A stretch of DNA of 64,000 nucleotides from contig CAIOGM010000038.1 of NCBI GenBank assembly GCA_903857795.1, forward strand, positions 1 through 64,000, given 5' to 3'. Below the pieces are notes generated by a model, which searched no databases, had not been told where the DNA came from, and saw only the letters and a program-made list of their open reading frames with translations. This document shows positions 1-9,190 of the stretch, piece by piece. The position numbers were made by a program, and so were the translations under genes. How positions within the stretch are numbered: the first letter of the stretch is position 1; each line of letters starts with the position of its first letter. The DNA comes from an uncultured Geobacter sp. (GTDB lineage Bacteria > Desulfobacterota > Desulfuromonadia > Geobacterales > CAIOGM01).

Positions 1-190
1 GTCACCAACGGACCCGGTGAGCTCTTACCTCACCCTTTCACCCTTACCCGCCGAAGCGGGCGGACTTCTCTCTGTGGCACTATCCCTGGGGTCACCCCCG
101 CTGGACGTTATCCAGCACCATGCCCTGTGGAGCCCGGACTTTCCTCCCCCCGTAAACGGGCGGCGACCATCCGTGCTGCTCCAGCCAAAC
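1..190 (-). ncRNA. rnpB: RNase P RNA, bacterial type A (5' part, truncated by window edge)
   Basis: This is the catalytic RNA of ribonuclease P, which matures tRNA 5' ends. Read on the minus strand it carries the universally conserved block GAGGAAAGTCCGGGCTCC, then GGATAACGTCCAG, then ATAGTGCCACAGAGA, in the order and spacing of type A RNase P RNA. The 5' end is estimated near 190 from the pairing region before the conserved block and is not exact. The 3' part lies outside the window to the left. The gene begins only about 12 bases after the stop codon of the zinc-ribbon gene, so its promoter would have to lie inside that gene, or the RNA is processed from a longer transcript. Confidence 0.95.
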
Positions 191-201
191 GGTTTAAGGC
201 C

Positions 202-939
202 TTAAGCGGCCGTCTCTTCCTGCCGTCGGATGTAGAGAATCCTCTGGCAGTGGGGACAGACGATCAGCTCCAGCCCCTTATACAGGTTGTTATACATCTG
301 GGGAGGGATATTCATGTTGCAGCCGAGGCAACTCCCGTCCCGCGCCTCCACCACGGCGATTCCCTGGCGCTTCTCCCGAAGCATACCGTAGCGGTTGAGG
401 AGGGGTGCACCCAGACCGGCAGTCGTCGCATCTCGCTGGGACTGGTCCGCAACGATCTCGGCCTCAAGGCACTTCAGCTGCTTCTCCACCTCTCCCTTGC
501 GAAGGGCTATATTTCCGTTAAGGGCCGCCAGATTCTGCTCCCCTTCGGCAATTTTCCCCTGAAGCACCTCACTCTCCCCGATACTAGCGAGGAGCAGCTC
601 TTCAAGATCTGTCTTGACCTTCTTCGCGGTAGAGACCTCCTTGAGAACCGCCTGGTACTCCTTCTGGGTTTTTATGTCATGGAGACGCAGTTCCGACCGT
701 GCAATGTTATCGGTCTCCACAATAAGAGTCTGCTCACTCTCCTCTTTCCGTTCCCGAAGTGCCGTCATCTCTTCCCTGAGGGAGTCCAGGGCCAACCGGG
801 CCTCTTCAATCTCCCGGTCGAAACCGGCCACCTTCTCGAGGAGGAGATCCTTCTCCGCCTGACGGCCGTCAATCTTTAAATCAATCCCCTGCAACTCCTC
901 CAACAGTTTCACCTTGACACGCACTTCACACCTCCCCAT
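202..939 (-). CDS. C4-type zinc-ribbon coiled-coil protein (DUF164 / zf-RING_7 family)
   Basis: This 245-residue cytosolic protein has no signal peptide. Residues about 10-180 are rich in Glu, Lys, Leu and Gln with heptad character, predicting a long antiparallel coiled coil. The C-terminus is a zinc ribbon with two CxxC pairs, CLGC (204/207) and CPHC (228/231). This is the DUF164 family, often described as a putative nucleic-acid-binding protein; the biochemical role is unsettled. Two starts are possible: ATG at 939 behind ggaggaatccgc, or a GTG five codons later behind ggggaggtgtgaa; both have good ribosome-binding sites. It lies between the NIF3 gene and rnpB on the same strand, with only a dozen bases to rnpB. 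Confidence 0.9.
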   Translation of the reverse strand: MGRCEVRVKVKLLEELQGIDLKIDGRQAEKDLLLEKVAGFDREIEEARLALDSLREEMTALRERKEESEQTLIVETDNIARSELRLHDIKTQKEYQAVLKEVSTAKKVKTDLEELLLASIGESEVLQGKIAEGEQNLAALNGNIALRKGEVEKQLKCLEAEIVADQSQRDATTAGLGAPLLNRYGMLREKRQGIAVVEARDGSCLGCNMNIPPQMYNNLYKGLELIVCPHCQRILYIRRQEETAA

Positions 940-996
940 GCGGATTCCTCCACGATCCTCCGTGGCCGGCGCTGCCGCGCCTCTGGTATTTTAATC

Positions 997-2124
997 CTAC
1001 GTAACAATCTGAAAGGGGTCTCGCTCGTCACAACAGCAGAGCAATTCCACCTCATACTTCCGGAGGAGACAGTCGGCGGAAATTCTCGTCGCCATCCCCT
1101 GAGCCGCGATTATTTCGGTGCCGAAATGTCCGGCGTCCAGGAGCGCCACTCCCAGCTCCTCGGCGGTACGCGCATCGTGATACCGGACATCGCCGGTGAC
1201 CAGCAGATCGGCGCCGCGCCGCTTTGCCTCCCGCAGGAGTGAGGCGCCGCTGCCGCTGCAGAGAGCCACCCGCCGGATCGGCCGGCTCCCTTCGCCGACG
1301 TACCGGACAACTCCCGCTCCGAGACGTTCCCTGACAACTTCTGCGTACTGGGCCAGAGTGACCGGCTCCTGCAGCAGGCCAATCCGGCCGAGGCCGAACC
1401 CTTTCCCCTTGTTGAGGAGCGGATAGAGATCATAAGCCGGCTCTTCATAGGGATGGGCGGCCTTCAATGCTTCAATGGCCTTCGTGAGATCATCGGCACG
1501 CAGGAGCAGCTCAATCCGCAGCTCTTCGGCGCACTCGCGCCGCCCCTTTTCCCCCTGAAACGGCTTCGCCCCATCAAGAGGGAGATAAGTCCCTCTCCCC
1601 TCACCCCGGAACGAGCAGTCACGATAGTTACCCATGACCGCGCTGCACCGGAAGAGCGCCTCCAGCAGCGGCTCCTCATACCCCTTGGGGACGAAGACCA
1701 CCAGCTTGACCAGCTCTTCCCGTACCGACTCTCTGAGCGGCTCGCAGGAGACGACCCCGATCCGCTCCGCCAGGAGGTCATTAAGCCCCCCCTCGGCGCT
1801 GTCGTAATTGGTATGAATCGATAGTACGGCCAGGTTATTCTTGATGGCGCGGAAGATGAGAGCGGTCGCGGGATCCGCCGCAGAGAGCCGGGAGAGCGGT
1901 TTGAAGATGAAGGGGTGGTGGGTGACGAGGAGCTGGCAGTGGCCGGCTATGGCGGCTTCGATGGCCGGGGGGCCAGGATCGAGAGCCGTCATGATCCGCG
2001 AAACCGGGGCAGCAGGATCACCAAGCTGTAAACCAACGGCGTCCCACTCTTCGGCAAGGGAGGAAGGGGCTATTTTATTAATAATTCCAATGAGATCAGA
2101 CAGTCTCGGGGTTTGCATGCTCAC
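997..2124 (-). CDS. NIF3-like dinuclear metal-centre protein (YqfO/YbgI family)
   Basis: This 375-residue protein belongs to the NIF3/GTP cyclohydrolase I type 2-like family, which forms a toroidal hexamer with a two-metal site. The family is widespread and its function is disputed. The N-terminal half carries the metal-ligand motif VTHHPFIFK and HTNYDSAEGG. Residues about 130-235 form the inserted CutA/PII-like domain seen in the long YqfO form. The C-terminal half carries TGDVRYHDA and LDAGHFGTE, which supply the remaining ligands. The annotated start is a GTG at 2124 (MSMQ...); an ATG two codons later is equally possible and only a weak gagtgag precedes it. A terminator hairpin lies immediately upstream, so it is not simply read through from the tRNA gene. 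Confidence 0.9.
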   Translation of the reverse strand: MSMQTPRLSDLIGIINKIAPSSLAEEWDAVGLQLGDPAAPVSRIMTALDPGPPAIEAAIAGHCQLLVTHHPFIFKPLSRLSAADPATALIFRAIKNNLAVLSIHTNYDSAEGGLNDLLAERIGVVSCEPLRESVREELVKLVVFVPKGYEEPLLEALFRCSAVMGNYRDCSFRGEGRGTYLPLDGAKPFQGEKGRRECAEELRIELLLRADDLTKAIEALKAAHPYEEPAYDLYPLLNKGKGFGLGRIGLLQEPVTLAQYAEVVRERLGAGVVRYVGEGSRPIRRVALCSGSGASLLREAKRRGADLLVTGDVRYHDARTAEELGVALLDAGHFGTEIIAAQGMATRISADCLLRKYEVELLCCCDERDPFQIVT

Positions 2125-2131
2125 TCAAAAG

Positions 2132-2164
2132 AAAAGAGTGCATCCCTGTGGTATGCACTCTTTT
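2132..2164 (-). terminator. Rho-independent terminator downstream of the tRNA gene
   Basis: A perfect 12-bp stem (AAAAGAGTGCAT with ATGCACTCTTTT) with a 9-nt loop is followed on the minus strand by TTTTCTTTT. It lies between the tRNA and the NIF3 gene and most simply ends the tRNA transcript. The stem starts only about 8 bases upstream of the NIF3 start codon. Confidence 0.8.
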
Positions 2165-2238
2165 CCCCCATTTTATGGGTACTTGGCTCTGCTTCGTGTT
2201 GGTGTTAAGGGCATTCCCACAACATCCCGAGGAGTAGA

Positions 2239-2315
2239 TGGTGGGCCCACCAGGATTCGAACCTGGGACCGACCGGTTATGAGCCGGTAGCTCTAGCCAG
2301 CTGAGCTATAGGCCC
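2239..2315 (-). tRNA. tRNA with CAT anticodon (elongator Met or, more likely, Ile2 read after lysidine modification)
   Basis: The 77-nt cloverleaf is on the minus strand. The acceptor stem is GGGCCTA paired with TGGGCCC, the discriminator base is A, and CCA is encoded. The anticodon arm is CCGGCTCATAACCGG with loop CTCATAA, giving anticodon CAT. The T-arm contains GGTTCGAATCC. CAT can mean initiator Met, elongator Met or Ile2. The first acceptor pair is G-C, unlike an initiator. The GGGCCTATAGCTCAGCTGG start and the CGGCTCATAACCG arm resemble isoleucine tRNAs, so Ile2 (substrate of TilS) is my preferred reading, but this was not tested. Confidence 0.95.
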
Positions 2316-2332
2316 TTAAAAATGCGAGATTC

Positions 2333-2361
2333 AAGGTACCCATTACCTGGGGGGTTGTCAA
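2333..2361 (-). promoter_or_regulatory. Probable sigma-70 promoter of the tRNA gene
   Basis: On the minus strand TTGACA (2356-2361) is followed after 17 bases by TACCTT (2333-2338), about 18 bases upstream of the tRNA 5' end. The -35 is perfect and the -10 is weak (3 of 6). Confidence 0.5.
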
Positions 2362-2397
2362 GTAAAAAGCCCCCCTTAAGGAAAAATATCGGACGAG

Positions 2398-3918
2398 CTA
2401 TTCAGAAATTGACCTGCTGCCTGATAACGACGTGGTCGCAGCGACTTCTCCCCCCCCACCAAGCACCTTGTAGAGGGTCACCAGGTTGTTGAGACGGGCC
2501 AGGCGGGCGCCGATGAGCAGCTGTTGGGCATCGTAGGAGGAGCGCTGGAAGATGATCACGGCAAGATAGTTGTCGACCCCCCTTTCGTAGCGGGCCATGG
2601 AGAGGTTAAAGCTCGCGATGGTGGCATCGGTGAGGGACTGCTGAGCCGCCACCTGCACATCGATGGTCCCCCTCAGAGCCAGGGAGTCTGCCACCTCCCG
2701 GAAGGCGATCTGGATCGCCTTCTCGTACTGGGCCACGGCGATCTCCCGGTCCGCCTCCGCCACGGCCAGGTTGGCTTTGTTAAAGCCGGCGTCGAAGATG
2801 GGAAAGGAGATCTGCGGCGCAACCTTCCAGACGTAGGAGCCCGACGTAAAGAGTCCCCCCAGTTCGTTACTCCCCACACCGATGCTTGAGATCAGGGTAA
2901 TCCGCGGGAAGAACGCCGCTCGGGCCGCGCCGATGTTGGCATTGGCCCCCCTGAGGAGGTTTTCCGCCTGGAGGATGTCGGGGCGACGGAGCAAAACCTC
3001 CGAAGGAAGCCCGGGTGGCAGCTCCTTCAGGAGCGTAAGCGTACCGGTGAGCTTTGACGGAAGGAGGTCGATGGCAACCGTTGAACCGACAGCCAGGTTG
3101 AGGGCGTTCTCGTCCTGAGCCGTCAGGGTGGTGAAGACGGCCACATCTCTTCGCGCCGCATCCACCTGGATCTGAGCATTATAGAGATCCAGCAAGGATG
3201 CGATTCCCGCCTCATGGCGAAGCCGGACGATCCGGTAGTACTCCTGCTGACTCACCAGGGTATTGGCGGAAACCTGCAGTCGCTCCCGGTCGGCGGCCAG
3301 CGTCAGCCAGGCGGAAGAGACCTGGGATACCAGGGAGATCTGGACTGTCCGCCGGGCCTGTTCGGTGGCCAGATACTGCTCCAGAGCCTGGTCCTTGAGG
3401 CTCTGTACCCGTCCGAACAGATCCACCTCGTAGGAGCTGACGCCGAGGCCGACGTTGTATTGATGAATCTGCTGCGGTATACCCGAGCCGGAGAAATCTT
3501 CAGCCAAACGCTGGAATGTGCCGGACGCAGCTGCGTCCACCTTGGGAAAGAGATCGGAGCGGCGGATCTGAAACTGGGCCTGTGAGCGCCGGATGTTGAG
3601 GATGGCTACCCGCAGATCCCGGTTGTTGTCCAGCGCCAGACCGATCACTTTCCGCAACTGCGGATCCACAAAGAACTCCTGCCAGGGGATGTCGGCCACC
3701 GGCTTCTGCTCCGTGGGGATGGCTGTCGCCTGATATGACGGGCCGGCGGGCCAGGCAGCCGGCACCGGAGCGCCGGGGCGGCTGTAGGTGGGCGCCATGG
3801 TCGAGCAGCCGACTACCAGTGAAGTCACAATTCCAACACAGAGGAAGAGAGTCGCAGAGTAACGGCTTATTCTCCGTGTCTCCGTGTCCCCGTGGTTAAC
3901 TGCTTGTTCAAGGTTCAT
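2398..3918 (-). CDS. RND efflux outer-membrane lipoprotein, NodT/OprM family
   Basis: This 506-residue protein is the outer-membrane exit duct of a tripartite multidrug efflux pump. A hydrophobic signal ends in the lipobox SLVVGC, with the lipidated cysteine at residue 38. The rest matches the TolC/OprM family: two tandem repeats with motifs such as [13 protein letters not shown] and [27 protein letters not shown]. The start at 3918 is supported by ggaggtaacatc and by a 4-base ATGA overlap with the pump gene, so translation is coupled. The extra N-terminal residues NHGDTETRR are unusual: they are the translation of a disease-free but repetitive-looking string (cacggggacacggagacacgg) that appears to be a dispersed repeat captured by the gene. 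It is the last gene of the operon. Confidence 0.94.
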   Translation of the reverse strand: MNLEQAVNHGDTETRRISRYSATLFLCVGIVTSLVVGCSTMAPTYSRPGAPVPAAWPAGPSYQATAIPTEQKPVADIPWQEFFVDPQLRKVIGLALDNNRDLRVAILNIRRSQAQFQIRRSDLFPKVDAAASGTFQRLAEDFSGSGIPQQIHQYNVGLGVSSYEVDLFGRVQSLKDQALEQYLATEQARRTVQISLVSQVSSAWLTLAADRERLQVSANTLVSQQEYYRIVRLRHEAGIASLLDLYNAQIQVDAARRDVAVFTTLTAQDENALNLAVGSTVAIDLLPSKLTGTLTLLKELPPGLPSEVLLRRPDILQAENLLRGANANIGAARAAFFPRITLISSIGVGSNELGGLFTSGSYVWKVAPQISFPIFDAGFNKANLAVAEADREIAVAQYEKAIQIAFREVADSLALRGTIDVQVAAQQSLTDATIASFNLSMARYERGVDNYLAVIIFQRSSYDAQQLLIGARLARLNNLVTLYKVLGGGGEVAATTSLSGSRSISE

Positions 3919-6900
3919 GATGTTACCTCCGAAACGTGCTCTGCAGCCGGCTTCATCCCTTTTTTGGCGAAGAGCCGCGACACCAGGACGAAGAAGAACG
4001 GGATGAAGAGCAGATCGATGAAGGTTGCCGAGAGGAGACCGCCGGTGACGGCGGTGCCGATGGCATTCTGGGCTGCGGCCCCGGCCCCCTTGGTCAGAGC
4101 CAGCGGCAGGGTCCCGAAGAAGAACGCCAGCGAGGTCATGATGACCGGACGCAACCTGATCCTCACCGCGGTAAGGGTGGCCTCCATCAGTTCATGCCCC
4201 TGGTGCATCTGCTCCTTGATGAACTGGATAATCAGAATGGCGTTTTTGGTGGAGAGCCCCACCGTGGTGAGGAGTCCGATCTGAAGATAGACATCGTTGG
4301 GGAACAGCCGAAACTTGACCGCCGTCACGGCCCCCACCAGCCCCAGCGGCAGCATCAGTAGGTTGACGAAGGGGATGGTCCAGCTCTCGTACAGGGCCGC
4401 CACCGAGAGGAACACCACCAGCAGCGAGATGGCGTAGAGCGCCGGCGCCTGGGCGCCGGCATTCTTCTCCTCGTAGGAGAGCCCGGTCCATTCATAGCCA
4501 ATCCCCGGCGGCAACTGAGCCGCCATTTTCTCCACCTCGTCCATGGCTTCGCCGGTACTGACCCCCGGTGCCGCCTGTCCCAGGACTTCCACGGAAGGAA
4601 TCCCATTGTACCGTTCCAGCCGGGGCGAGCCGAACTGCCAGCGGGCGGTGGCGAAGGCGGAAAACGGCACCATCTGACCAACATTATTGCTGACATACCA
4701 ACTGTTGATATCCTCCGGCAGCATCCGGAACCGGGCGTCGGATTGAAGATAGACCTTTTTGACCCGGCCGTTCTGGATGAAGTCGTTGACGTAGGTGCTC
4801 CCCCAGGCAGTGGAGAGGACGTTGTTGATATCCGTCTGGGATACCCCCTGGGCGCCGGCCCGCACATCGTCGATGTCGAGCTTGAACTGGGGTGAATCGT
4901 CCTGGCCGTTGGGGCGCACCGCGACCAGTTTCTTGTTCTTCATGGCCATCCCCAGCAGCTGGTTGCGCGCCTCCATCAGCCTCTCATGCCCCAACCCGCT
5001 CCTGTCCTGCAACTGGAAGTCGAAGCCGTTGGCCACCCCCAGTTCCAGCACCGCCGGCGGTGAAAAGGCGAAGGCGAGTCCGTCCCTGAACTGTGAGAAC
5101 GCCCCCATGGCCCGGCCGGCAATGGCCGACGCCTTCTGATCCTTTCCCGGACGAAGGTCCCAGTGCTTGAGTCTGACAAAGGCAAGCCCCATGTTCTGGC
5201 CGCGACCGGCAAAACTGAACCCGGCCACGGTTATGACCCCCTCCACCGTTTTGGCCTCTTTCTCGAGGAAGTGCTGCTCCAACTGGCGGATGACCTGAAT
5301 GGTCCGCTCCTGAGTGGCGCCGGCCGGCAGCTGGACCTGGCAGATGATGAATCCCTGGTCCTCATCCGGCAGGAAGGAGGTGGGAAGGTTCATGAAGACA
5401 TAGGCCATGGCGGCCACGATGGCGCCATAGACCACCAGGTAACGGATCGGCTTGCCGAAGGAGCGGCCGACGATCCCTTCGTAGTTGTGCCGGCAGAATT
5501 CAAATGCCCGGTTGAAGTAGCCGAAGAACCAGGCAAACCAGCCGCTCTCACCGGCATGGTGCCCCTTTGTAACCGGCTTGAGGATGGTGGCGCAGAGCGC
5601 CGGAGTCAGGATCATGGCCACCAGCACCGAGAGGATCATGGCGGAGATGATGGTAACGGAGAACTGGCGGTAGATGACACCGGTGGAACCGGGGAAGAAG
5701 GCCATGGGGAGGAAGACCGCCGTCAACACGGTGGCGATCCCCCAGAGGGCGCTGGTGATCTGCCCCATGGACTTGATGGTTGCCTCCTTGGGCGGAAGCC
5801 CCTCCTCGGTCATGATCCGCTCCACGTTCTCCACGACCACAATGGCGTCGTCAACCAGGAGGCCGATGACGATGACCAGGGCGAACATGGTCAAGGTGTT
5901 GATGGAGTAGCCGCACGCCGCCAGCACCCCCATGGTCCCCAGGAGAACCACCGGCACGGCGATGGTGGGGATCAGGGTGGCGCGGATGTTCTGCAGGAAG
6001 AGGAACATGATGATGAAGACAAGGAAGACCGCCTCGATCAGGGTGTGGACCACCTCTTCAATGGAGATCTTGACGAAGGGGGTGGTGTCGTAGGGGTAGA
6101 CCACCTTCATGCCGGGGGGAAAATACTTCTCCAACTCAGCCATTTTGGCCTTCACCCGGGTGCCGGTTTCCAGGGCGTTGGCGCCGGCCGCCAGGCGGAG
6201 CGCCATCCCTCCCAACGGTTTTCCGTTGTAATAGGATTGAACCTCGTAATTTTCGGTCCCTATTTTGCTTTCCGCCACATCCTTGAGCTTCACAGTGGAG
6301 CCGTCGCTGTTGGTGCGCAGGATGATGGCATCGAACTGCTCCGGGCTCTGGAGCAGGGTCCGGGCGTTAATGGTGGCATTGAGCTGCTGCCCCTGGATGG
6401 CGGGGGAGCCGCCGAACTGGCCGGCTGAGACCTGGACGTTCTGCGCCTGTAGGGCCGTAATCACATCGTTGGAGGTCAAGTGGTAGTTGTTCAGCTTGGC
6501 CGGGTTCAGCCAGATCCGCATGGCATTCTGGGTGCCGAACAGCACCATCTCACCGACCCCCTCCAGGCGGCTGACGATATCCTGGAGATTGGAGACCATG
6601 TAGTCGGTCAGGCCGTTGCGGTCCATGGAGCCATCTTCCGAGACCAGCCCGACTATCAGCAAAAAGTTTCTGGTGGACTTGACTACCTGAATCCCCGAAC
6701 GCTGGACGATCTGCGGGAGGAGCGGCACTGCCAGTTGCAGCTTGTTCTGCACCTGCACCTGAGCGATGTTGGGATCGGTACCGGCCTTGAAGGTCAGCGT
6801 AATGCTCACCGCCCCGGCCGAGTCGCTGGTGGAGGCCATGTAGATCAGGTTGTCGATGCCGTTCAGCTTCTGCTCGATGACCTGGGTAACCGTATCCTGT

Positions 6901-7070
6901 ACGGTCTGGGCTGATGCCCCCGGATAGGTGGCGTTAATGGCGATCTGCGGCGGCGCGATGGGAGGATACTGGGAGACCGGCAGCTTCTTGATGGAGAGCA
7001 GGCCGACCAGCATGACCATTATGGCGATCACCCAGGCAAAGATCGGGCGATTGATGAAAAAACGAGGCAT
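3915..7070 (-). CDS. RND multidrug efflux pump, inner-membrane transporter, HAE1 (AcrB/MexB) family
   Basis: This 1051-residue protein has the usual length for AcrB. It uses the proton gradient to export hydrophobic compounds and solvents through the periplasmic adaptor and the outer-membrane duct encoded beside it. The start [17 protein letters not shown] is the classical HAE1 N-terminus. The TM4 proton-relay pair is visible in [17 protein letters not shown] and the TM10 lysine in [14 protein letters not shown]. Two large periplasmic domains follow TM1 and TM7. It overlaps the next gene by 4 bases, while 57 bases with a perfect inverted repeat separate it from the adaptor gene. The substrate range cannot be read from the sequence. 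Confidence 0.97.
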   Translation of the reverse strand: MPRFFINRPIFAWVIAIMVMLVGLLSIKKLPVSQYPPIAPPQIAINATYPGASAQTVQDTVTQVIEQKLNGIDNLIYMASTSDSAGAVSITLTFKAGTDPNIAQVQVQNKLQLAVPLLPQIVQRSGIQVVKSTRNFLLIVGLVSEDGSMDRNGLTDYMVSNLQDIVSRLEGVGEMVLFGTQNAMRIWLNPAKLNNYHLTSNDVITALQAQNVQVSAGQFGGSPAIQGQQLNATINARTLLQSPEQFDAIILRTNSDGSTVKLKDVAESKIGTENYEVQSYYNGKPLGGMALRLAAGANALETGTRVKAKMAELEKYFPPGMKVVYPYDTTPFVKISIEEVVHTLIEAVFLVFIIMFLFLQNIRATLIPTIAVPVVLLGTMGVLAACGYSINTLTMFALVIVIGLLVDDAIVVVENVERIMTEEGLPPKEATIKSMGQITSALWGIATVLTAVFLPMAFFPGSTGVIYRQFSVTIISAMILSVLVAMILTPALCATILKPVTKGHHAGESGWFAWFFGYFNRAFEFCRHNYEGIVGRSFGKPIRYLVVYGAIVAAMAYVFMNLPTSFLPDEDQGFIICQVQLPAGATQERTIQVIRQLEQHFLEKEAKTVEGVITVAGFSFAGRGQNMGLAFVRLKHWDLRPGKDQKASAIAGRAMGAFSQFRDGLAFAFSPPAVLELGVANGFDFQLQDRSGLGHERLMEARNQLLGMAMKNKKLVAVRPNGQDDSPQFKLDIDDVRAGAQGVSQTDINNVLSTAWGSTYVNDFIQNGRVKKVYLQSDARFRMLPEDINSWYVSNNVGQMVPFSAFATARWQFGSPRLERYNGIPSVEVLGQAAPGVSTGEAMDEVEKMAAQLPPGIGYEWTGLSYEEKNAGAQAPALYAISLLVVFLSVAALYESWTIPFVNLLMLPLGLVGAVTAVKFRLFPNDVYLQIGLLTTVGLSTKNAILIIQFIKEQMHQGHELMEATLTAVRIRLRPVIMTSLAFFFGTLPLALTKGAGAAAQNAIGTAVTGGLLSATFIDLLFIPFFFVLVSRLFAKKGMKPAAEHVSEVTS

Positions 7071-7090
7071 GGAGAGGCTCCTTGGAAAAG

Positions 7091-7128
7091 ATCGGACCGA
7101 TCGAACGGATCAGACGGATCGGTCCGAT
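7091..7128. repeat. Perfect 12-bp inverted repeat between adaptor and pump genes
   Basis: ATCGGACCGATC (7091-7102) pairs with GATCGGTCCGAT (7117-7128) around a 14-base loop that repeats the same GAC/GGAT theme. The right arm touches the stop codon of the adaptor gene. On the transcribed strand no T-run follows, so this is not a classical terminator. It may be an mRNA-stabilising or processing hairpin, or a dispersed GATCGGTC-type repeat. Confidence 0.75.
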
Positions 7129-8300
7129 TATTTTTTCTCTGCGGATGCAGGCTTGGCTCCGAACGGCACAGCCTTGACCGGCGTCCCGGGCCGGGCCTTC
7201 TGCACCCCTTCCAGAATGACCCGGTCTCCGGCTTTCACCCCTTCACTCACCAACCAGTTATCCCCCACGGTCCGGACGACCTTGATGACCCGCGGCTCCA
7301 CCTTCTCGCCGGCTCCCACCACCATGACCATTGCCTCCCCCTTGGGATTGCGGCTGACCCCCCGTTGGGGGATGAGGATGGCATGTTCGTTTATCCCTTC
7401 CTCCAGAATGGCGCGGACAAACATACCGGGAAGCAGGAGCTGGTTCGGATTGGGAAATACGGCGCGCAGGGTAACCGAGCCGGTGCTCTGCTCCACCGTG
7501 ACTTCGGAAAATTTGAGGAGTCCCGGCAGGGGATACGGAGTGCCGTCTTCCAGGAGAAGCTTGACAGGTGCCTGCGCCGCACCGCTCTTCTTCAGCACCC
7601 CGCTGGCGAGACTCTGCTTCATCTTGAGCAGGTCGGAGGTTGACTGGGTCACATCCACATACATCGAGTCAAGCTGCTGAATGGTGGCCAAGGCGGTCGG
7701 TTGACTGGCGGTTACCAGCGCCCCGTCGGTCACCGTGGAACGGCCGATCCGCCCGGAGATCGAGGCCGTCACCTTGGTATAGGCCAGATTGATCCGGGCG
7801 CTCTCCACCGCCGCCTGGGCTGACGCCACATCGGCCTCGGACTGCTTGAGCGCACCATGAGCGTCATCATACTCCTGCTGGCTCACCCCCTTGATCTTCA
7901 CCAGATCCCGGAACCGTTCTTCCTTGAGCCGTGCCGGGATAAGGTTGGCCTCTGCCCGGGACTGGGCCGCCCTGCTGCTGTCATAGGCAGCCTGATAGGT
8001 TGCCGGGTCGATCTGATAGAGCAGCTGGCCGGCCCTGACATCACTCCCCTCCGTGAAGACCCGCTTCTGGATGATCCCGCCGACCTGTGGCCGGACTTCG
8101 GCAATCATATGGGGAGAGGTCCGGCCGGAGAGTTCGGTAGTCAGGGCCACCCGTTCGCTCTTGATCACGATCACCCCCACCTCGGGGGGGCCGCTTGAGG
8201 GGGGAGGAGACGCGGGACCCTTGCCGCAACCGGCGACCAACACTCCGGCAGCCAGAAACAGTGCTACGGTACTCAGCTTGGTTCTGCAGATGGTTTGCAT
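7128..8300 (-). CDS. RND efflux periplasmic adaptor lipoprotein, MFP (AcrA/MexA) family
   Basis: The membrane-fusion protein bridges the pump and the outer-membrane duct. I start it at ATG 8300 rather than 8378, because gaggt lies six bases upstream and the next residues form a clean lipoprotein signal ending in LVAGC (Cys 25). It then has about 390 residues. Order: lipoyl half-motif VRPQVGGIIQKRVFTEGSDVRAGQLLYQID, alpha-helical hairpin (residues about 90-150), second lipoyl half LAYTKVTASISGRIGRS, beta-barrel and membrane-proximal domain with LLPGMFVRA and IPQRGVSR. It is separated from the regulator gene by about 80 bases and from the pump gene by the hairpin described above. Confidence 0.96.
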   Translation of the reverse strand: MQTICRTKLSTVALFLAAGVLVAGCGKGPASPPPSSGPPEVGVIVIKSERVALTTELSGRTSPHMIAEVRPQVGGIIQKRVFTEGSDVRAGQLLYQIDPATYQAAYDSSRAAQSRAEANLIPARLKEERFRDLVKIKGVSQQEYDDAHGALKQSEADVASAQAAVESARINLAYTKVTASISGRIGRSTVTDGALVTASQPTALATIQQLDSMYVDVTQSTSDLLKMKQSLASGVLKKSGAAQAPVKLLLEDGTPYPLPGLLKFSEVTVEQSTGSVTLRAVFPNPNQLLLPGMFVRAILEEGINEHAILIPQRGVSRNPKGEAMVMVVGAGEKVEPRVIKVVRTVGDNWLVSEGVKAGDRVILEGVQKARPGTPVKAVPFGAKPASAEKK

Positions 8301-8382
8301 AGAGACCTCATCAGATAAAGAAGTTGCCAGCTGAAAACAGCTGAAATAGCCTGGACAGAATCCGGAATGAACAGCCACGCGC

Positions 8383-8958
8383 CTACCGTTTCACCCCGTC
8401 CCAGCACGCCTCGATGAAGCGGGTCATCAGGAGGTCATCCAGGATAACGAAACCGAGAATATGGTCACGCGCCACGGCGAGAAGCGGGCCGAAAGCCAGG
8501 GCGAAGAGTACGGGCAGGGGAAGATCCTTTATCACCTGCCGTGCCACCCCCTCCTCGAACAGTTCCCGAAAGACATCGCATCCACCTTCTTTTCCAAGGA
8601 TCTTCTCTTTCCTGTACGCCGTCCCGTAGGGAGAGTTGTGGAACTGCTCCAGAAAGCGGAAATAGAGGGGATTAGCGATGAAATATCTGATGAACGACGT
8701 CCCCAGGTGGAGAAACCGCTCCCGGAGCGACTGCTCCAAGGAGTAACCGTCCAGCATGACAGGGACCATCCTCTCTTCCAGGTCCCGATAGAGCCCGGCG
8801 ATGAGCAGATCCTTGTTCTCGAAATAGCGATAGATGGTTCCGGCGCCCACACGGGCACGCTCCGCGATCATCGCCATGGGGGCGCCGTGAAATCCGTTTT
8901 CGGCGATGAGTTCCAGCGCAGCGCGAACTATCTCTTCCCGCTTATCGTTACTCGACAT
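8383..8958 (-). CDS. TetR/AcrR-family repressor of the RND efflux operon
   Basis: I start this at ATG 8958 behind ggaggggagtc, giving 191 residues; the longer track ORF has no supporting site. Residues about 8-55 form the TetR helix-turn-helix (IAERARVGAGTIYRYFENKDLL), and the rest is an all-helical ligand-binding and dimer domain with no close signature. It is the first gene of the efflux operon. A perfect 16-bp palindrome lies 17 bases upstream of its start and touches the -10 box, so autorepression and control of the whole operon is the natural reading. The inducing ligand is unknown. Confidence 0.95.
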   Translation of the reverse strand: MSSNDKREEIVRAALELIAENGFHGAPMAMIAERARVGAGTIYRYFENKDLLIAGLYRDLEERMVPVMLDGYSLEQSLRERFLHLGTSFIRYFIANPLYFRFLEQFHNSPYGTAYRKEKILGKEGGCDVFRELFEEGVARQVIKDLPLPVLFALAFGPLLAVARDHILGFVILDDLLMTRFIEACWDGVKR

Positions 8959-8974
8959 GACTCCCCTCCCGGCG

Positions 8975-9018
8975 GAATGAACGTTCATTCTTGTACGGTT
9001 TTTCGTAGAGTCTGTCAA
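8975..9018 (-). promoter_or_regulatory. Promoter and TetR operator of the efflux operon
   Basis: On the minus strand TTGACA (9013-9018), 17 bases, TACAAG (8990-8995). GAATGAACGTTCATTC (8975-8990) is a perfect 16-bp palindrome that begins at the last base of the -10 and covers the expected transcription start. Its size, symmetry and position fit a TetR-family operator blocking its own promoter. Confidence 0.8.
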
Positions 9019-9120
9019 CCCGTTTTTCGTCAACTGCGGTGGGGATCATATGAAAAGGAGGATGGGTGGATGACAGCGGAAACAGTGGAGTGGGGAATAA
9101 TCGGGAAGGGAATCGTGGAC

Positions 9121-9162
9121 GTCCGGGAGCAAAGCAGGCGCGTATCTACTTTGCTCCCGGAC
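9121..9162. repeat. Perfect 14-bp inverted repeat between mucR-like gene and efflux operon
   Basis: GTCCGGGAGCAAAG pairs with CTTTGCTCCCGGAC around a 14-nt loop. It lies about 30 bases after the mucR-like stop codon. On the minus strand no T-run follows, so a Rho-independent terminator is not clear; it could still end or protect the 3' end of that transcript. Confidence 0.75.
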
Positions 9163-9190
9163 CTGGGCGGTCAATAAGGAGCAGGAATAC

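Noticed and set aside
5163-6428. 421-residue plus-strand ORF opposite the RND pump
   Set aside because: Shadow of the high-GC acrB-like gene; composition is His/Gly/Asp-rich antisense of a membrane protein, no motif.
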